A stretch of 64,000 nt of DNA from Amylostereum areolatum (GCA_012932865.1 SAXG01000019.1:124001-188000), one strand, 5' to 3'. Positions 50,944 through 63,863 are shown, counted from the stretch's first letter. Numbers and translations: made by a program. The notes: a model not told the origin generated them from the letters alone.

Positions 50944-53159
50944 CGATGGCCAACGGACTGCTTCGAATCCGCCGCTTCCTGCCTGTGTGCGGCATCCGAA
51001 CCCTCCTCGCCCGTCGCCGGCGTGGGCCAGGACGCCGACAAGGGCGTCGTCTTGGGCCGTTGCCCTTTGTCCCACAATTCGCCTTTGTACCCAGATATCC
51101 TCCACAGGCCCGCATACGTGTCCTACGCCACCGAACCCCCCGCCGCCAAGAGCCGGCGCCAGCAGAAGAAGTCCCGTCGCATCACAGGAAGACCCCGCGC
51201 CGACATTTGTACCACCGAATCCCATCCCATCTCAATCTATCCTTCTCCACCTCACACAGACTCTGCTCTCAAGTGCTCCGTCGACCTCCCACCCGCGCAC
51301 GGTGGATCGCCCGACCTGATGGCCTACCCTCTCCCCCCGAGTGGCATGACCGACGACCCTTTCGACTTTGACCAGGATTTACACGACACTTCCTCCACTC
51401 TCACCCCGGACACGACCTTTAGCCTACCCAGCGATCTTCCGACGCCACCCCCCACGCTTCCCCTTCATCCACACGACTTGCCCCCTTCCTATCTTTCCTC
51501 ACCGTGTCACCATGCCGACCCTCCCCATTCCGACCCCGAGGGCTCCTACCCGGTGTTCCTCCCATGTTCCTCAAGCCAGCAGTCCCGACAGCTCCTGCTC
51601 TTCCGAACTTTTGACCCCCATCTCTCCGCGATGGACATTCATATGGGGCGCCGGCGCCACCGCGCCCGCCACCGATTCCTTCGACCCGTTGTGCCCCGTT
51701 TTGGATTCTTCTCGTTCACGGACACCCACTTCCTGTGTGCAGAGTACAGAGCGTGACGATGTCGGGCCGCCCGAGCCTCGCCACTCGTGGGCCACACCCG
51801 ACTCACGCCCATCGGATCCGTTGTCCTTTTATTCATCGAAATCACATCCTGATCCTATGGAAAGCGACCATGACGCCACAGCGGACGCGGTGTATAAAGA
51901 CGATCGCTTCCGCTGGGACCGTTCCTCGTCGTGGGACCCCGTACAAGAAGGCCTTCAACTGGATGATCAGCCGTATCTGCCCTGTCCGCCGTACCAACAT
52001 CCGATTCCCACATGTCGCCGCCCTCCCAATCGCTCCAAGTCGGTGCTATCGGACCTGGACGCGCCACCCCTCGGGTGGTTCGACGACTTCGATCGCCTGG
52101 TGGATTCCCCGTCCAACTCCCCGCGTCCTTCCTTGGGGAGCCTCCCCGGTCTGCCAGAGGAGCACGGCGATTCCGACGATGAACAGGACGGGTTCCACCC
52201 CGCTTTCCCGCCTTCGTCCCCCTCGCGCCGGAGCATAGCGCTCCTGCCCGAACTCGAGGATGAAGACATGTCCGAATGCCATTCGCCCTCGTCTCCCTCC
52301 CGCCGCTCCTTTTCCGTCCTGCCCGACATCGAGATGGACGACATGATGGGGACGCACGAGCCCTCGCCCACGGCCACCCCAGAAACGTCTCCTCGCATGC
52401 ACGCCCTGCCAGGCGCAGACACCGACGACGACCTGATCTCCCCGGACCTTTCTTCCGCCGACCCCGAGCCACCGCCCATGGACGGCCCGAGCCTCGGCCT
52501 CTTCGTGCCCATCGCCTCGCCCGCGCGCGACGACCCCTGCCGCGGCGCCTCCACCGCCCGAGCTTGAACCAGACCTCACCTTCTCGGCCGAGGCGCGCGC
52601 GCGCATGGACCCAGAACAGGTGGAGAAGCTTCTCAGCCTCCGCCGGCGCTCGTGGTTCCTCGAGCGCAACGCGAAGCGCACCGAGCTCTCCTACGCGGAA
52701 GACGTCCGCCGCCTCGCCGCCCGCCTCTCCGTCAGCCCGCCCGTCCCCGGCGCGCTCACGGAGTACGACGAGAGCGTGCGCCAGGTGCAGGCGGGCGGGG
52801 ACCCGACCGGCGCCGTGCGCCGCGACCTGCAGGTGGCGGAGGCGCGGCGGGCGGAGGCGCGGAGGGAGAGGAAGAAGGAGAAGGAGCGCGGGAAGGAGGT
52901 CCAGGCGCTGCTCCGGCTCAAGCTCGGCGAGCCCCAGACGCAGGCGGCGGCGCCGGCGAGGCTGAAGCGGGACGGGAGTGCAAAATTTGTGGTGGGCAGC
53001 ATGTGTCAGCTCGTGGCGTGCATGGTGCTCCAGCGGCGGGAGGCCGCGAGGTCGCTTTCTGGACGTAAGCTCGGGTCGGAGTATGTCAGGTCGCCGTTGT
53101 CTTTTGGCTTGGTTGGGGAGGAGGAGGACGAGGAAAGGGGAGAGCCCATGGATGTGTGA
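50944..53159 (+). CDS. Unknown proline/acidic-rich protein, frame broken twice
   Basis: Three consecutive reading frames look like parts of one protein. Part A (about 50944 to 51560) has HNSPLYPDILHRPAYVS, AKSRRQQKKSRR and DDPFDFDQDLHDTSSTL. Part B (about 51560-52535) has SSPDSSCSSELLTPISP, PPLGWFDDFDRLVDSP, two SPSRRS repeats followed by LLPELEDEDM and VLPDIEMDDM, and LGLFVPIASPARDD. Part C (from about 52536) has PELEPDLTFSAEARARM, VEKLLSLRRRSWFLERN, a basic ERKKEKERGKEVQ helix and an acidic end at 53159. Each change of part needs a +1 shift; the second is one extra C in the run at 52534-52537. It resembles disordered nuclear-type hypothetical proteins of agaricomycetes. The 5' end is unresolved, since no ATG opens part A early; a spliced first exon is likely. 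Confidence 0.5.
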
Positions 53160-53219
53160 GCGCTGCTGCGTGTGAATCGCTTGGTTTTTTTGCCCGGTAC
53201 GTCGGTTCGCGTTGTCGGG

Positions 53220-53269
53220 GAGGTCTGTCTCGCAGTGCTCCGTGCGAGGACCAGTGCGAGACAGACCTC
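53220..53269. repeat. 15-bp perfect inverted repeat (stem-loop)
   Basis: GAGGTCTGTCTCGCA at 53220-53234 and its exact reverse complement at 53255-53269, loop 20 nt. It lies about 60 bp after the stop of the preceding gene, so it would be in the 3' UTR of that transcript. Confidence 0.85.
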
Positions 53270-54676
53270 CTCGTCGCCTCTCGTTTCTCAACTCTGGACT
53301 CTGGGCTAACGACCTCCTCGGACCCTCTCTTCGATGCGCCTGTCGTTTCTTCTTTTCCTCATCCACAGGACCGTTCTCGCATTCTGTTTGGGGGATGAAA
53401 GTCTCCGTCGCTCCATGTACGCGTTAGTATCCACACTCCGTCTCCCTCCCCTCTTCTTTCGAGCCATGCACGCAACTTCCTCCATCCCATTCCCATTCTG
53501 TAGCATTATATTCGCTAGCGCTGTTCGCCGTCGATGTTCGTATACATACCCTTCAATGGATCCGCGGTCCGTGTTTCGCTGTTGCAATTGGGGTTTTTTT
53601 TGTGCGGTGTGGATCTAGCTAAGTAGGAATAGTTCAACGATTGTAACGATAGTGGATTGTACAACGAATCAGCTTCATGTTTGTAGGGACGGCGTGAGCG
53701 CTGGGTTGAGCGTTGCCGGTTGCCGCGTCGGGCGTCTAAGGAGGGGCCACTCTTTCTCATCCAACCATGTTACCATCGCCATCTCGTCTCTTCTCACCTT
53801 TTTGTCCTGCAAACCACCGTCAAACGTGCACCATTGACGACCTGGGATTCCCCCACCCACACCTGCACTCGCTCAAGCATGGCATATCCATTGAAAAAAC
53901 TCCAGCCCGTGTCCGCCCAGAATATTGCTGGTTATGTGAAGACAGGGATCTCCCCGGGGTTTCACGCTCATGTTCAGGGCTAGATACTGGTGCGTGCGTC
54001 TTCGCCTTGGTCATTGGTGTCTGGCTGAACTGCCATGTTGTCTTTAGACGGTTGTAAGCCCATTCCGTGAACCAAAATGTCTGCTCGTTGCGGCCTCCCT
54101 CTTGGCGTCGTGCTCCCGCGGTCGGAAGCCCACGATCAAGGCCGACCTCCGTTGGAGCTGCTGTGAGTCTAGAGCGGTGTGTACTTCCCGTCTTCTAAGT
54201 CTGTGATGCTCATGACGAATGTACCTCTAGAGACCCCAAGGCCTGCAACCGTCATGTCCACCACTTACAGTGAAGTCCACCTGATGTTGGTGGCCAACCG
54301 GAAGGCAACAACCGATGGAGGAAAACACTCCGGCCGCGCGATAGAAAGGAGGGTGGAGAGTATGAGCTGGTAGGAGGTCGACGAGGGCGGGTTTGACGAG
54401 TCAGCGTTCAGAGCGCACGAGACCTGGTAATGCCGGATTCTGTCAAAGGTCGGCTAGCTCGTTCATACGAGGGCGCTCGCTGACGCCAACGTTTTCCGTT
54501 TTGAAGGTAGTCCCTGGACACGGCCGCGACAGCAGTTACCGCTCCATTCCCCGCTTAGGCCTTTGCCCTCCCCTTGAACAAGCCCATCGGTCTGTTATTG
54601 TTGTCTCTCAGGCGCGAAGATATCACACCCCTTCTCGGCGTTCGGGCGTATCGCGTTTGCCTTGAACAACGCTGGA
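53270..54676. other. Intergenic
   Basis: No recognisable gene. The short open frames in both orientations have no family content. Confidence 0.45.
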
Positions 54677-54683
54677 TATAAAA
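54677..54683 (+). promoter_or_regulatory. TATA box of S53 peptidase 1
   Basis: TATAAAA 52 nt upstream of the ATG at 54729. Confidence 0.6.
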
Positions 54684-54728
54684 TGGGTTATGGGTTGAGA
54701 AACACAGACCTTTCCCTTCACCATCCAG

Positions 54729-56918
54729 ATGATATCGAGCCGAGCCTCCTTCCTTTTTCCTGCGCTCTGCGCTGGCGCCGCCGCCGCCGTATATGTCAAT
54801 CCACGGGACCTGATACTTCACGAAAGCCGAGAAGACGTCCCGGCTGGCTTCACCGTGGTCGGGCCCGCTCCCGGTTCGACCGCGCTCAAGTTCCGCCTCG
54901 GCCTCGCTCAGAACAATGTCCAGGGCCTCCAAGATGCGCTCATGGACGTCAGCACCCCCAACAGCGCGAACTACGGTAAACACTTGTCGAAGGCGGAGGT
55001 GGGTTCGATGGTCATGCGCGCGCGCATACATGTTCACGGTGTGCAATCCGCCGCAGGTCAACGCGTTGGTCGCCCCCGGAAACGACACTGTGCAAGCCAT
55101 CCAGTCGTGGCTGTCCGCCAGCGGCGTCAACGCCTCTTCCTTGTCCCCCGCCGGCGACTGGCTGGGTTTGGAGACGACGGTGGACCGCGCCAACGCGCTC
55201 TTCGGGGCCAACTTCTCGGTGTTCAGCTACAATTCCACGGACGGTGCCACGCGTGGACAGGCCATCCGCACGCTCTCGTACTCCATTCCGGCAGCGCTCA
55301 AGGGACATCTGGATCTCGTCTATCCCGCCATCACGTAGGCATCCTGTGTGGCCCGAGTCTGAGATGCGCGTACTGACATCTGCGTTAGGTTCCCAGACCC
55401 TGAGCGCACTAACCAGCCCGTGCTCCTCACGACTTTCGAGACAAGCCAGTCAAATTCCACGCTCGCTTCGTGCGACAGCATCATGACTCCGGCTTGCCTT
55501 CAGAAGCTGTACAAGATCCCCAGCAATACCACGATCGAGACTTCCAACCAGATTGCCGTTACAGGGTTCAACAATCAGTTCGCCAACACGGCGGATCTAC
55601 AGGTGTGCCGTGCTCTGGCGCTGCAGCGAACTTGGTGGCTGAATGTTGAATCGCTCCCAGGTATTTCTCAGGAATTACACCACCGTCGACCCTTCGACCT
55701 CGTTTTCCCTCCAGACGGTTAGTGGGGGACAGAACTCTCAGAACGCATCCATGGCGGGGTTAGAGGCTGTAAGCTAGCGGCTACCCCTGTGTTCTGAATC
55801 GCTGATCATGCAACGCATATATTTAGAACCTCGATGTCCAGTACACCGTTGGACTCGCTCCTGGTGTCCCTACGCAGTTCATATCCGTAGGCCTGGACGT
55901 TCAAGATCCAAGCGGTTTCTCAGGCTCTCTCGACCTTATCGACTTCCTCCTCAATGAAGATACAGTCCCTCAAGTCTGGACGACGAGCTACGTAACGGAT
56001 GAAGGTGGCATCTCCCCGCTGTTGGCCGAGTATGGGTTATCTTGTTCTCGTCTGCTGTGCAATGCCTGACGCGCGCATGCATCTGACAGGAAAATGTGCA
56101 ATGCTTACGCCCAGCTCGGGGCGCGCGGTACATCCGTCATCTTTGCGTCCGGCGACGGAGGCGTCAGCGGGGGCCAGAAAGAGACTTGCAACACCTTCCT
56201 CCCAACATTCCCATCGAGCTGCCCCTAGTGCGTTCGAGCCTCCTCGACCTCTCCCGCTGTCGCTGACCCCCCATCAAAAACAGCGTAACCTCCGTCGGCG
56301 CGACGGAAGGCTTCAGCCTCGAGACCGGCGCCACCCTCTCCGCCGGGGGGTTTTCCGATTACTTCCCCAGGCCCTCATACCAATCCGCCGCCGTTTCCGC
56401 CTACCTCTCCGCCATCGGCGGCATCGACCAGGGCAGGTTCAACGCGTCCGGGCGGGCGTTCCCCGACGTCGCCGCCGCGGGAGTGAAGGTCAGAATCGTT
56501 ATGAACGGGTCGGAGGCCTTGGTGGACGGGGCGTCGTGCGCGGCCCCTATCTTCGCGAGCGTGGTGGCGCTGTTGAACGACAGGCTGATTGCGGCGGGAC
56601 GGAGCCCGCTTGGGTTCTTGAACCCGTTTCTGTACTCAAAGGGCGCGCAGGCGTTCAAGGATATCACCTCTGGTGGGTGGCTCGTTGTCCAGCCTTGGGT
56701 GCCCGAAGCTTGGAAGGATGTTGACGAACGTCGGTTTAGGGAGCAATCCGGGATGTGCCACTGACGGATTTCCTGCGACGACTGGGTGGGATCCCGTACG
56801 TACCGTCTCCTTCCGTTTGCTCGTTGTTCGTGATGAAGCTCACGGTTGTATGGTCTGTTAGGTTACAGGCCTTGGCTCTCCGAACTTTGAGGCACTCCTG
56901 AAGGCAGTTGGTTTATAG
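54729..56918 (+). CDS. Secreted S53 sedolisin (tripeptidyl-peptidase type) 1
   Basis: Acid serine-carboxyl peptidase secreted to digest extracellular protein. Signal peptide [20 protein letters not shown], then the activation prodomain ([13 protein letters not shown] helix, [57 protein letters not shown]) and the mature domain from about 55390. Catalytic Glu and Asp are in [13 protein letters not shown] (intron between), the oxyanion Asp is in [11 protein letters not shown], and the catalytic Ser is in [11 protein letters not shown], where the usual GTS is GAS. Calcium-site segments are KDITSG and GWDP. The protein ends [11 protein letters not shown] at 56918. About nine exons, all GT-AG, one open frame. 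First of three tandem copies. Confidence 0.88.
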
Positions 56919-57892
56919 GACGGATTTGGTGGTGCAAAGGTATCGAATTTAGTATTGGACTTTTTTCTTGGCTGGAGATTGTATGGTACACCTTGTAGCT
57001 TTACAAACATAATGGGAGCCTGTTACTATATATGCGTCTGCGTCTGCATTGAAGTCGCGATGAGGACGCTGCGAAGGTTGTGGACGACGGTGGCGAAGCT
57101 CGAGCCGTGCGGCGTGGCTTTACGGTTGTTTGTACCTTCCTTCCTCTCTTCGTCCACCTGAACAGCGACGTACACTTCGTCATGTCCCGTTCCTCCCTGA
57201 ACCCTCGCTCCACATCGTTATCGTTCATGGGTCAATGTTCTGCAATGACTGGGTCCGAACGTGCCGCATGATCTGCAGGCGAACGAGCAGGAGGACAGAG
57301 AGTGACAACTCGGGTTTCGTTTGTGCGTCTATCTATCTTCGATGGTTCCTCCGTTTTTTTCACTGGCTGAAGTCCGCTGTCGACGGTAGATGTTGGTTGA
57401 GGGGACACTGCAGCGTCGTCCAAAGACCCATGTTGCGCTCTGCTGCCGACGCCGAGCGGTCCGCAACCCAACGCATTCAACAATTTCCACGACTTCGTTC
57501 CTCGACGCCCGAGTGAACAACGTCAAGGTCGCTGTCAGGTCCTCAATTTTCTCTCGACAGACGCTAGGATCCAGCAATTGCATGCGCTATCGCCACCCGG
57601 ATCCAGCGCTGTCAATCTCCTAGAACGCCCTCGGCGTTCCTTCGGGATGCCAGCATGCATACGAGATCGGCCCCTCCGTCATCGAGGCATCGAATTGCAG
57701 TTTTCCTTCTGACGCTATCATGGTTCCGAACAAGGGATGTGCGAGGTACGAACCTATTCGTTTGCCGCGGGGCTTCAAGGTGGGCGCGTCGAGGAAGGTA
57801 CGCCAGACGGCTTGGTCATGGGGTGAGTTCTTGCTGGCTGTTCTGAAGGAGAATTTTGTCGAGGCCGACGGTCTTGCTTGGCGCAGGGAACG
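56919..57892. other. Intergenic, promoter region of S53 peptidase 2
   Basis: No gene supported. The frame at 57720-58148 overlaps the next gene in another frame and is not family-like. Confidence 0.5.
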
Positions 57893-57893
57893 T

Positions 57894-57900
57894 TATAAGA
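57894..57900 (+). promoter_or_regulatory. TATA box of S53 peptidase 2
   Basis: TATAAGA 61 nt upstream of the ATG at 57955. Confidence 0.55.
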
Positions 57901-57954
57901 ACGCATACATCCACTCGTTGGGCCAGCCACCTCGACTGGAGATCCTAACCAACC

Positions 57955-60104
57955 ATGGCGAAGTTCACCCTCATGGTCGCCTCCCTCTTTTATGCGGTAT
58001 ATGCGTCTCCACTCTTGGATGTCCCTATGGTACTGCGCGAGCACCTGGATTCGATACCCCAAGGATTCGTCCACGCCGGGCCCGCGTCGGAGGATTCCAC
58101 GCTCACTCTTCGTTTGGGACTTCAACAAAGCAACTTCGCAGGTCTTGAGGATGCTCTTTACGCTGTCAGTACCCCGGGGAGTGCGCGTTATGGACAACAT
58201 CTATCCCGTTCAGAGGTACGTTCAGTTCAGCTTCTCCTCGTCGCGCTCAGGCGTCTCATGACCTTTTAGGTGAATACATTGGTCGCGCCTTCTTCCGAGA
58301 CGGTATCCGAGGTTCAGGCGTGGCTCGCGTCGCACAACGTCTCCTCCACCGCCGCCACTCCCGCGGGGGATTGGCTCACGATCACCGTGAGCGTCAAGCA
58401 GGCGAACGAGCTGCTCGGCGCGGACTTCTCCGCATTCACGCACCTGGAGACCGGAGAGCAGGCCGTTCGCACCCTCTCCTACTCCATCCCGGCGTCGCTA
58501 CAAGGACATGTAAAATTCGTCCATCCTACCGTGGCGTGCGCATACGTTCTGCTTTTTGGGCCCGGCTCGTAACTAACGTCGACCGCAGCTTCCCCGTGAC
58601 GCCCTTTGGCCAGCCTTCATTCACCAAGCTCGCACCGTCCAGGCTCAGCGCTCGCAGCCCTGGCGCTGCACCCGGCTCCTGCAACAACATATTCAACGTC
58701 TCCTGTGTGATGGAGCTCTACGACATCCCTTACGCCTCCGCACCGCCCACCTCCAACCGCCTTGTCGTCCCTGGGTTCATCGGTGAGTATGCCAACGAGA
58801 ACAACCTCGCAGTATGTCCCATTTCTCTCGTGCTTCGCGACGCTGTTCCCATGGTCGTTTTTCGCAGATTTTTCTCAACACCTTCCGTCCGGATCTCAAC
58901 AACCAGACGACGTTCGCACTGGAGACGGTCGACGACGGGATAAACCCGCAGGACATCGCCCAGGCGGGGGCCGAAGCTGCGAGTCCATTCTTCTGATCGT
59001 CCCTTTCGTTTGCGGAGAGCTGAGTCCCTTGGTCAATTACAGAACCTTGACACTCAATGGACAATCGGCGTTGCTTCGGGCGTGAACGTCACCTTCGTGA
59101 GCGTCGGGAACAACAACCTCGACGGCGTGTCCGGGTTCCTTGACCTAATCGAATACCTGTTGAACGACTCGGACCCTCTGACCGTCCTCAGCACAAGCTA
59201 CAGCTTCAACGAAGCTTCCATGCCGGCACCCATCGCCCAGTGCGTGTTTCTCCCCACCCAAGGGTCATCTCCTTTTGACTTACTGGATTGTTTGCAGGAG
59301 CATGTGCGAAGCGTACGCCCAGCTCGGTGCACAAGGGGTTTCCATCCTCTTCTCTTCCGGCGATGGCGGTGTTGCTGGTGGACAAGCAGCCTCTTGCTCG
59401 ACTTTCCAGCCCACATTCCCCAGCACTTGTCCATAGTACGTGATCCTCCTTGACCATAGGTTTATCCTCACGTCGCATCCCACAGCATAACCTCTGTCGG
59501 CGCAACCTCCGGCGTCGCCCCTGAGACCGCCGCCTCTTTCTCCACAGGTGGTTTTTCCGGCCTTTTCTCCGCGCCCTCTTACCAAACCGCCGCCGTCTCG
59601 TCCTACCTTCACACCCTCGGCACGACGTACTCGGGCCTGTACAACGCATCTGGACGCGCGTTCCCGGACGTGTCGGCCGCGGGGAACAACCTCGAAATCG
59701 TGTGGCAGACGGAGTACGGGCTCGTGGGCGGTACGAGCTGCTCGACGCCGATCCTCGCGAGCGTGGTGGCCATGGTGAACAGCGAGCTCATGGCGAAGGG
59801 CAAGAGCCCCCTCGGGTTCTTGAACCCGTTCATCTACAAGAACGCGGACGCGTTCACGGATAGTCACGACGGGTGAGTTTTATGGGCTGGTTCGTGTGGG
59901 TTGCAGGATAGACGGCTGATTGTGGGGGGAAATGTAGGGAGCAATCCCGGATGTGGGACGGAAGGATTCTCCGCGGGTGTGGGGTGGGACCCTGTGAGTG
60001 CAGCCTCTCGTCGGTCCTATAGCGGAAATGCTGATCGGTCACTATAGGTGACGGGTGTCGGGTCGCCCTTGTACACAAAATTGCTGGCGGCGGCTGGGCT
60101 TTGA
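57955..60104 (+). CDS. Secreted S53 sedolisin 2
   Basis: Paralog of the gene at 54729, more diverged. Signal peptide [17 protein letters not shown]; prodomain with [37 protein letters not shown] and [20 protein letters not shown]. Mature domain with catalytic Glu and Asp in [14 protein letters not shown], oxyanion Asp in [11 protein letters not shown], a complete [12 protein letters not shown] serine motif, and the ends FTDSHDG, GWDP and [10 protein letters not shown]. The intron between the catalytic Glu and Asp has a GC donor (GCT|GCGAGT). Exons keep frame to the TGA at 60104. Probably active; its divergence in the substrate-side loops suggests a different specificity from copies 1 and 3. 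Confidence 0.85.
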
Positions 60105-61597
60105 TCATCGGATACCAAGTCGAAGGCAGTGCGCTCTTTCTGTTACTAGAAATCCGGGGTTTCGAATCGAAGGAATGTGATGAAGATGTGGCCAACGCTG
60201 CTGGGAGTGTGGATCGCACCCTCGCCTTGTTCGACCAGTAACGTTGTCGGTCATCAATTACAGCGCGTCACGCAACCGGGCGACGAATGGTCCTCAGGTG
60301 GCAGCCAACAATGAAGGATCAATGCGCGGCGGCCACCATTCTTCTTCTTCGAGGCTCTTGCTCGCAGGATTGAGGGTGGACAATGAGGAGGACTGCCACC
60401 ATCCATCGTTGCTGACAATGACAGACCCGACGGAAGGATCTGCGGGAAGGATGGCCGGTGGTGTGCTCGTGAGCGCACGCGCGCGCATGGCCTTATCGCA
60501 CCAGCTCATGTGGCGCGCCTTTCGGGACGGTGAGAAGCTCTCGTTCGTGCCGCTCGAGATGACAGAACACATCCCGCCATGGCCATGGCGTCATTGGGGG
60601 TGACGCAAAGGGCGGGCGAGCACGCATGCGTCGATTCGCCCGCCCGCCCTCGTGCGAGTCCGACTTCGTGGCCCTGAGGAAGGAACAGAAGGAACTTTGT
60701 TCTGGATTGCTCGTGGACAGGAGAGGAAAGGAGATGGGTGGGTTTGTGGCTTATCGCGCGCGCGCTGGCTCGGGTTCAGAACTCGATGTCCAGGAACTTC
60801 TCTGACGTCGGCGCAGTAGGTCCCCGGGCGACTCTCTCGTCGAGGATTCAGAAGGCAGAGCCAAGGAGAACGATCCTCGGATTCTCTTCCTCAGTGGGGA
60901 CACCTCGAAAGCCAAGATCAATCGTGCCATTCATCATCTCTGGATGCAACCCGAGAACCGCGAGGGGCGTGAGTGCTTCATTCCGAGATTCCGCTTTCGT
61001 ATCTATACGCCATTGTTCCTCGAATGAAGGCATTTGTCTTTCTGCTGTAGCAGGCCCCTCCCCTGCTCGCTCGTGCCGGCGGGGATGCCGGAAAGGGAAG
61101 GGTCCGATTAGGTGCTCGGCCTCGAGCGTCGACAATATCGCGCGCAGACGCATGTTCATCGTCCCTCGTAAACCACGCGGAGATCATTGCGGACCATATG
61201 GCAGCGAACACAGGCAATGGAGGTGTGCAAGGTGGGGAAGCACAGAGGGATGCGCAGAGCCGGATGCTATGGCACGAGGTGTTGGCCAGTCCCTGGTTTA
61301 GCTTTCGAGGGTGGTACGCTGATTGCAACGTGATCCTCGCCGCCTCCCACTCTGACCGCAGATAATTGATTCTCCCCAGCGTTGCGCGCTGCACGCTGCA
61401 CAGAGAGGGGGATCCTGGGGAATCTGACGGAAATTTCGCGCGGCTCTCACTGCTTCGTGTCTATTTTTAGCACGCCTTCGGACAGATCCCGAGTCCGCAT
61501 GGATACCTCCGCCTCACCGTTGTAACGCACATCTTCCTCTCGCTCGCTGGGTGATAAGTTGCTGATTGCGCAACCTTTCGTTGTTCTTCCATCGTAG
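60105..61597. other. Intergenic between S53 peptidases 2 and 3
   Basis: Open frames exist on both strands (60244-60603 plus, 60848-61394 minus), but none shows a recognisable domain or convincing splice partners. I leave it unannotated. Confidence 0.4.
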
Positions 61598-61604
61598 TAT
61601 AAAG
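61598..61604 (+). promoter_or_regulatory. TATA box of S53 peptidase 3
   Basis: TATAAAG 92 nt upstream of the ATG at 61690. Confidence 0.55.
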
Positions 61605-61689
61605 CCACTGCGGCGGACGCTATGGAAGGCCAGGTCCTCGCCCCGCACCTTCACCGGCTACCTTCACCTTCACTCGCCTCCTCGTCGCC

Positions 61690-63863
61690 ATGATCAAGGC
61701 CAGCTTCGTCTTTTTCGCGCTCGTCGCCAGCGCCGCCGCCGCTTCTCTCGACGCTCGCGATCTGCTCCTGCACGAGCGTCGCGACGCGGTTCCGACCGGC
61801 TTCACCAATGACGGCGCCGCGCCCGCGTCCACCGTGTTGCGGCTCCGCCTCGGTCTCGTCCAGAACGACATTGTGGGTCTGCAGGACAAGCTGATCGACG
61901 TCAGCACGCCCAGCAGCGCGAACTACGGCAAGCACTTGTCCAAGCAGGAGGTGAGCGTCGAGCGCCGGGATGGTGTCACGTGCCCGTGCTGATCGTGTGC
62001 GCAGGTGAACGCGTACGTCGCGCCCAAGCAGGACACCGTCGACGCCGTCCAGGCCTGGCTCGCGAGCAACGGCATCAACGCCACCTCCCTCTCCCCCACC
62101 GGCGACTGGCTCGGGTTCGAGACCACCGTCGAGCACGCCAACGACCTCTTCGACGCCTCCTTCTCCACCTTCACCCACCAGGGCACCGGCGCCCAGGCCG
62201 TCCGCACGCTCTCCTACTCCATCCCGGCCTCGCTCAAGGGTCATCTCGACCTCGTGCACCCCACCGTCACGTACGCGCTTTCTCGCTCGTGTTCTCGGCC
62301 GCGCGCTAACGATCGTTCTAGCTTCCCGAACCCCTCGCGTTCGCAGCTCCCGCTCGTGTTCGCCCCGCTCAAGGCCGCCCAGTCCAACCTGACCGCGTTG
62401 GCCGCGCCCGCGTCCTGCAACACCGCCATCACCCCCACCTGCGTCCAGGAGCTGTACGGGATCCCGACCACGCTCGCCACCCAGTCCTCGAACAAGATCG
62501 CCGTCTCCGGCTTCATCGAGCAGTACGCGAACTCGGCCGACCTCAAGGCGCGTTCTTGTTTTTTCTCTCTTTCGGATCTGGACGCGTGGGCTGATCCATC
62601 GTTTCCCGTTCAGAGCTTCCTGAAGAAGTTCCGCACCGACCTCTCGTCGTCGACCACGTTCACCCTCCAGACGCTCGACGGCGGCTCGAACCCCCAGAGC
62701 GCGAGCCAGGCTGGTACCGAAGCTGTTCGTAGATCGCTCTCACTCGTCAGGGCGTGTGCTAATCCGCGCGCGCGTAGAACCTCGACGTGCAGTACACCGT
62801 CGGCGTCGCGTCCGGCGTCCCCAACGTCTTCATCTCCGTCGGCGAGAACTTCCAGGACGGCGACCTCGAGGGCTTCCTCGACATCGTCAACTTCCTCCTC
62901 GGCGAAGACTCCCCGCCCCAGGTCCTCACCACCTCTTACGGGCAGGACGAGAGCACCATCTCCCGCGCGCTGGCCGAGTGAGTCGTCCTTCCCCCTGGCC
63001 CGTCCGCGTGGACGGGATTGCTGACCCGAGCGCGACACAGGAAACTGTGCAACGCGTACGCTCAGCTCGGCGCGCGCGGCACCTCCATCCTCTTCGCCTC
63101 GGGCGACGGCGGCGTGTCCGGCTCGCAGTCCCAGAGCTGCACCAAGTTTGTGCCCACCTTCCCCTCCGGCTGCCCCTTGTACGTCCCTCCTCCCCTCTTC
63201 CCGTCCTCCTCCGTCTTAATTCGCGCAGCTTGACCTCCGTCGGCGCGACCCAGAACGTGAACCCCGAGGTCGCCGCGGACTTCTCCTCCGGCGGGTTCTC
63301 GAACTACTTCGACATCCCCTCGTACCAGTCCTCCGCCGTCTCCTCCTTCCTCTCCGCCATCGGGTCCACCAACAGCGGCAAGTTCAACGCGTCCGGGCGC
63401 GGGTTCCCCGACGTGTCCGCCATCGGCGTCGACGTCGAGATCGTCGTCCGGCGGCTCGACCGGCACCGTCGACGGCACGTCCTGCGCGAGCCCGATCTTC
63501 GCCAGCGTCGTCGGCCTGCTGAACGACAGGCTGATCGCGGCGGGCAAGAGCCCGCTCGGGTTCTTGAACCCGTTCTTGTACTCCACGGGGAAGAGCGCGT
63601 TGAACGACGTCACGTCCGGTGCGTGCGGGCTTTGGGGGTGTGCTTGGAGGGCGTGCGCTGACGGTTGTGGGACGGGTACAGGAACCAACCCCGGCTGCAA
63701 TACCAACGGGTTCACCGCGCGCTCCGGCTGGGACCCCGTGCGTTTCCTCTCCCTTTCGCCCCAGTCCTCATTCGTATGCTCACGGTCTTGAACCCCCTCG
63801 ACGCAGGTCACCGGCCTCGGCACCCCCAACTTCGCCAAACTGTTGACCGCCGTCGGACTGTAA
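61690..63863 (+). CDS. Secreted S53 sedolisin 3, frame break before catalytic Ser
   Basis: Closest to copy 1. Signal peptide MIKASFVFFALVASAAA; prodomain [37 protein letters not shown] and [20 protein letters not shown]. Mature domain [12 protein letters not shown] (catalytic Glu and Asp), [11 protein letters not shown] (oxyanion Asp), SVGATQNVNPEVAADFSSGG and NASGRGFPDVSAIGVDVEIV. At about 63441-63448 one extra base shifts the frame; in the next frame the protein resumes SGGSTGTVDGTSCASPIFAS with the catalytic Ser, then NDVTSG, GWDP and NFAKLLTAVGL, ending at 63863. Without correction the gene would lose the serine and calcium site. The flanking coding sequence is otherwise pristine, so a sequencing error is plausible. 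Confidence 0.82.

Noticed and set aside
51855..53366. 503-codon minus-strand ORF opposite the unknown gene
   Set aside because: It is the shadow of a GC-rich coding region: an Arg/Gly/Ala-rich frame with no motif, while the plus-strand frames show ordered, family-like segments.
62756..63661. 301-codon plus-strand ORF inside S53 peptidase 3
   Set aside because: It is mostly an alternative frame of the peptidase exons (Arg-rich); only its last part coincides with the true frame after the break.
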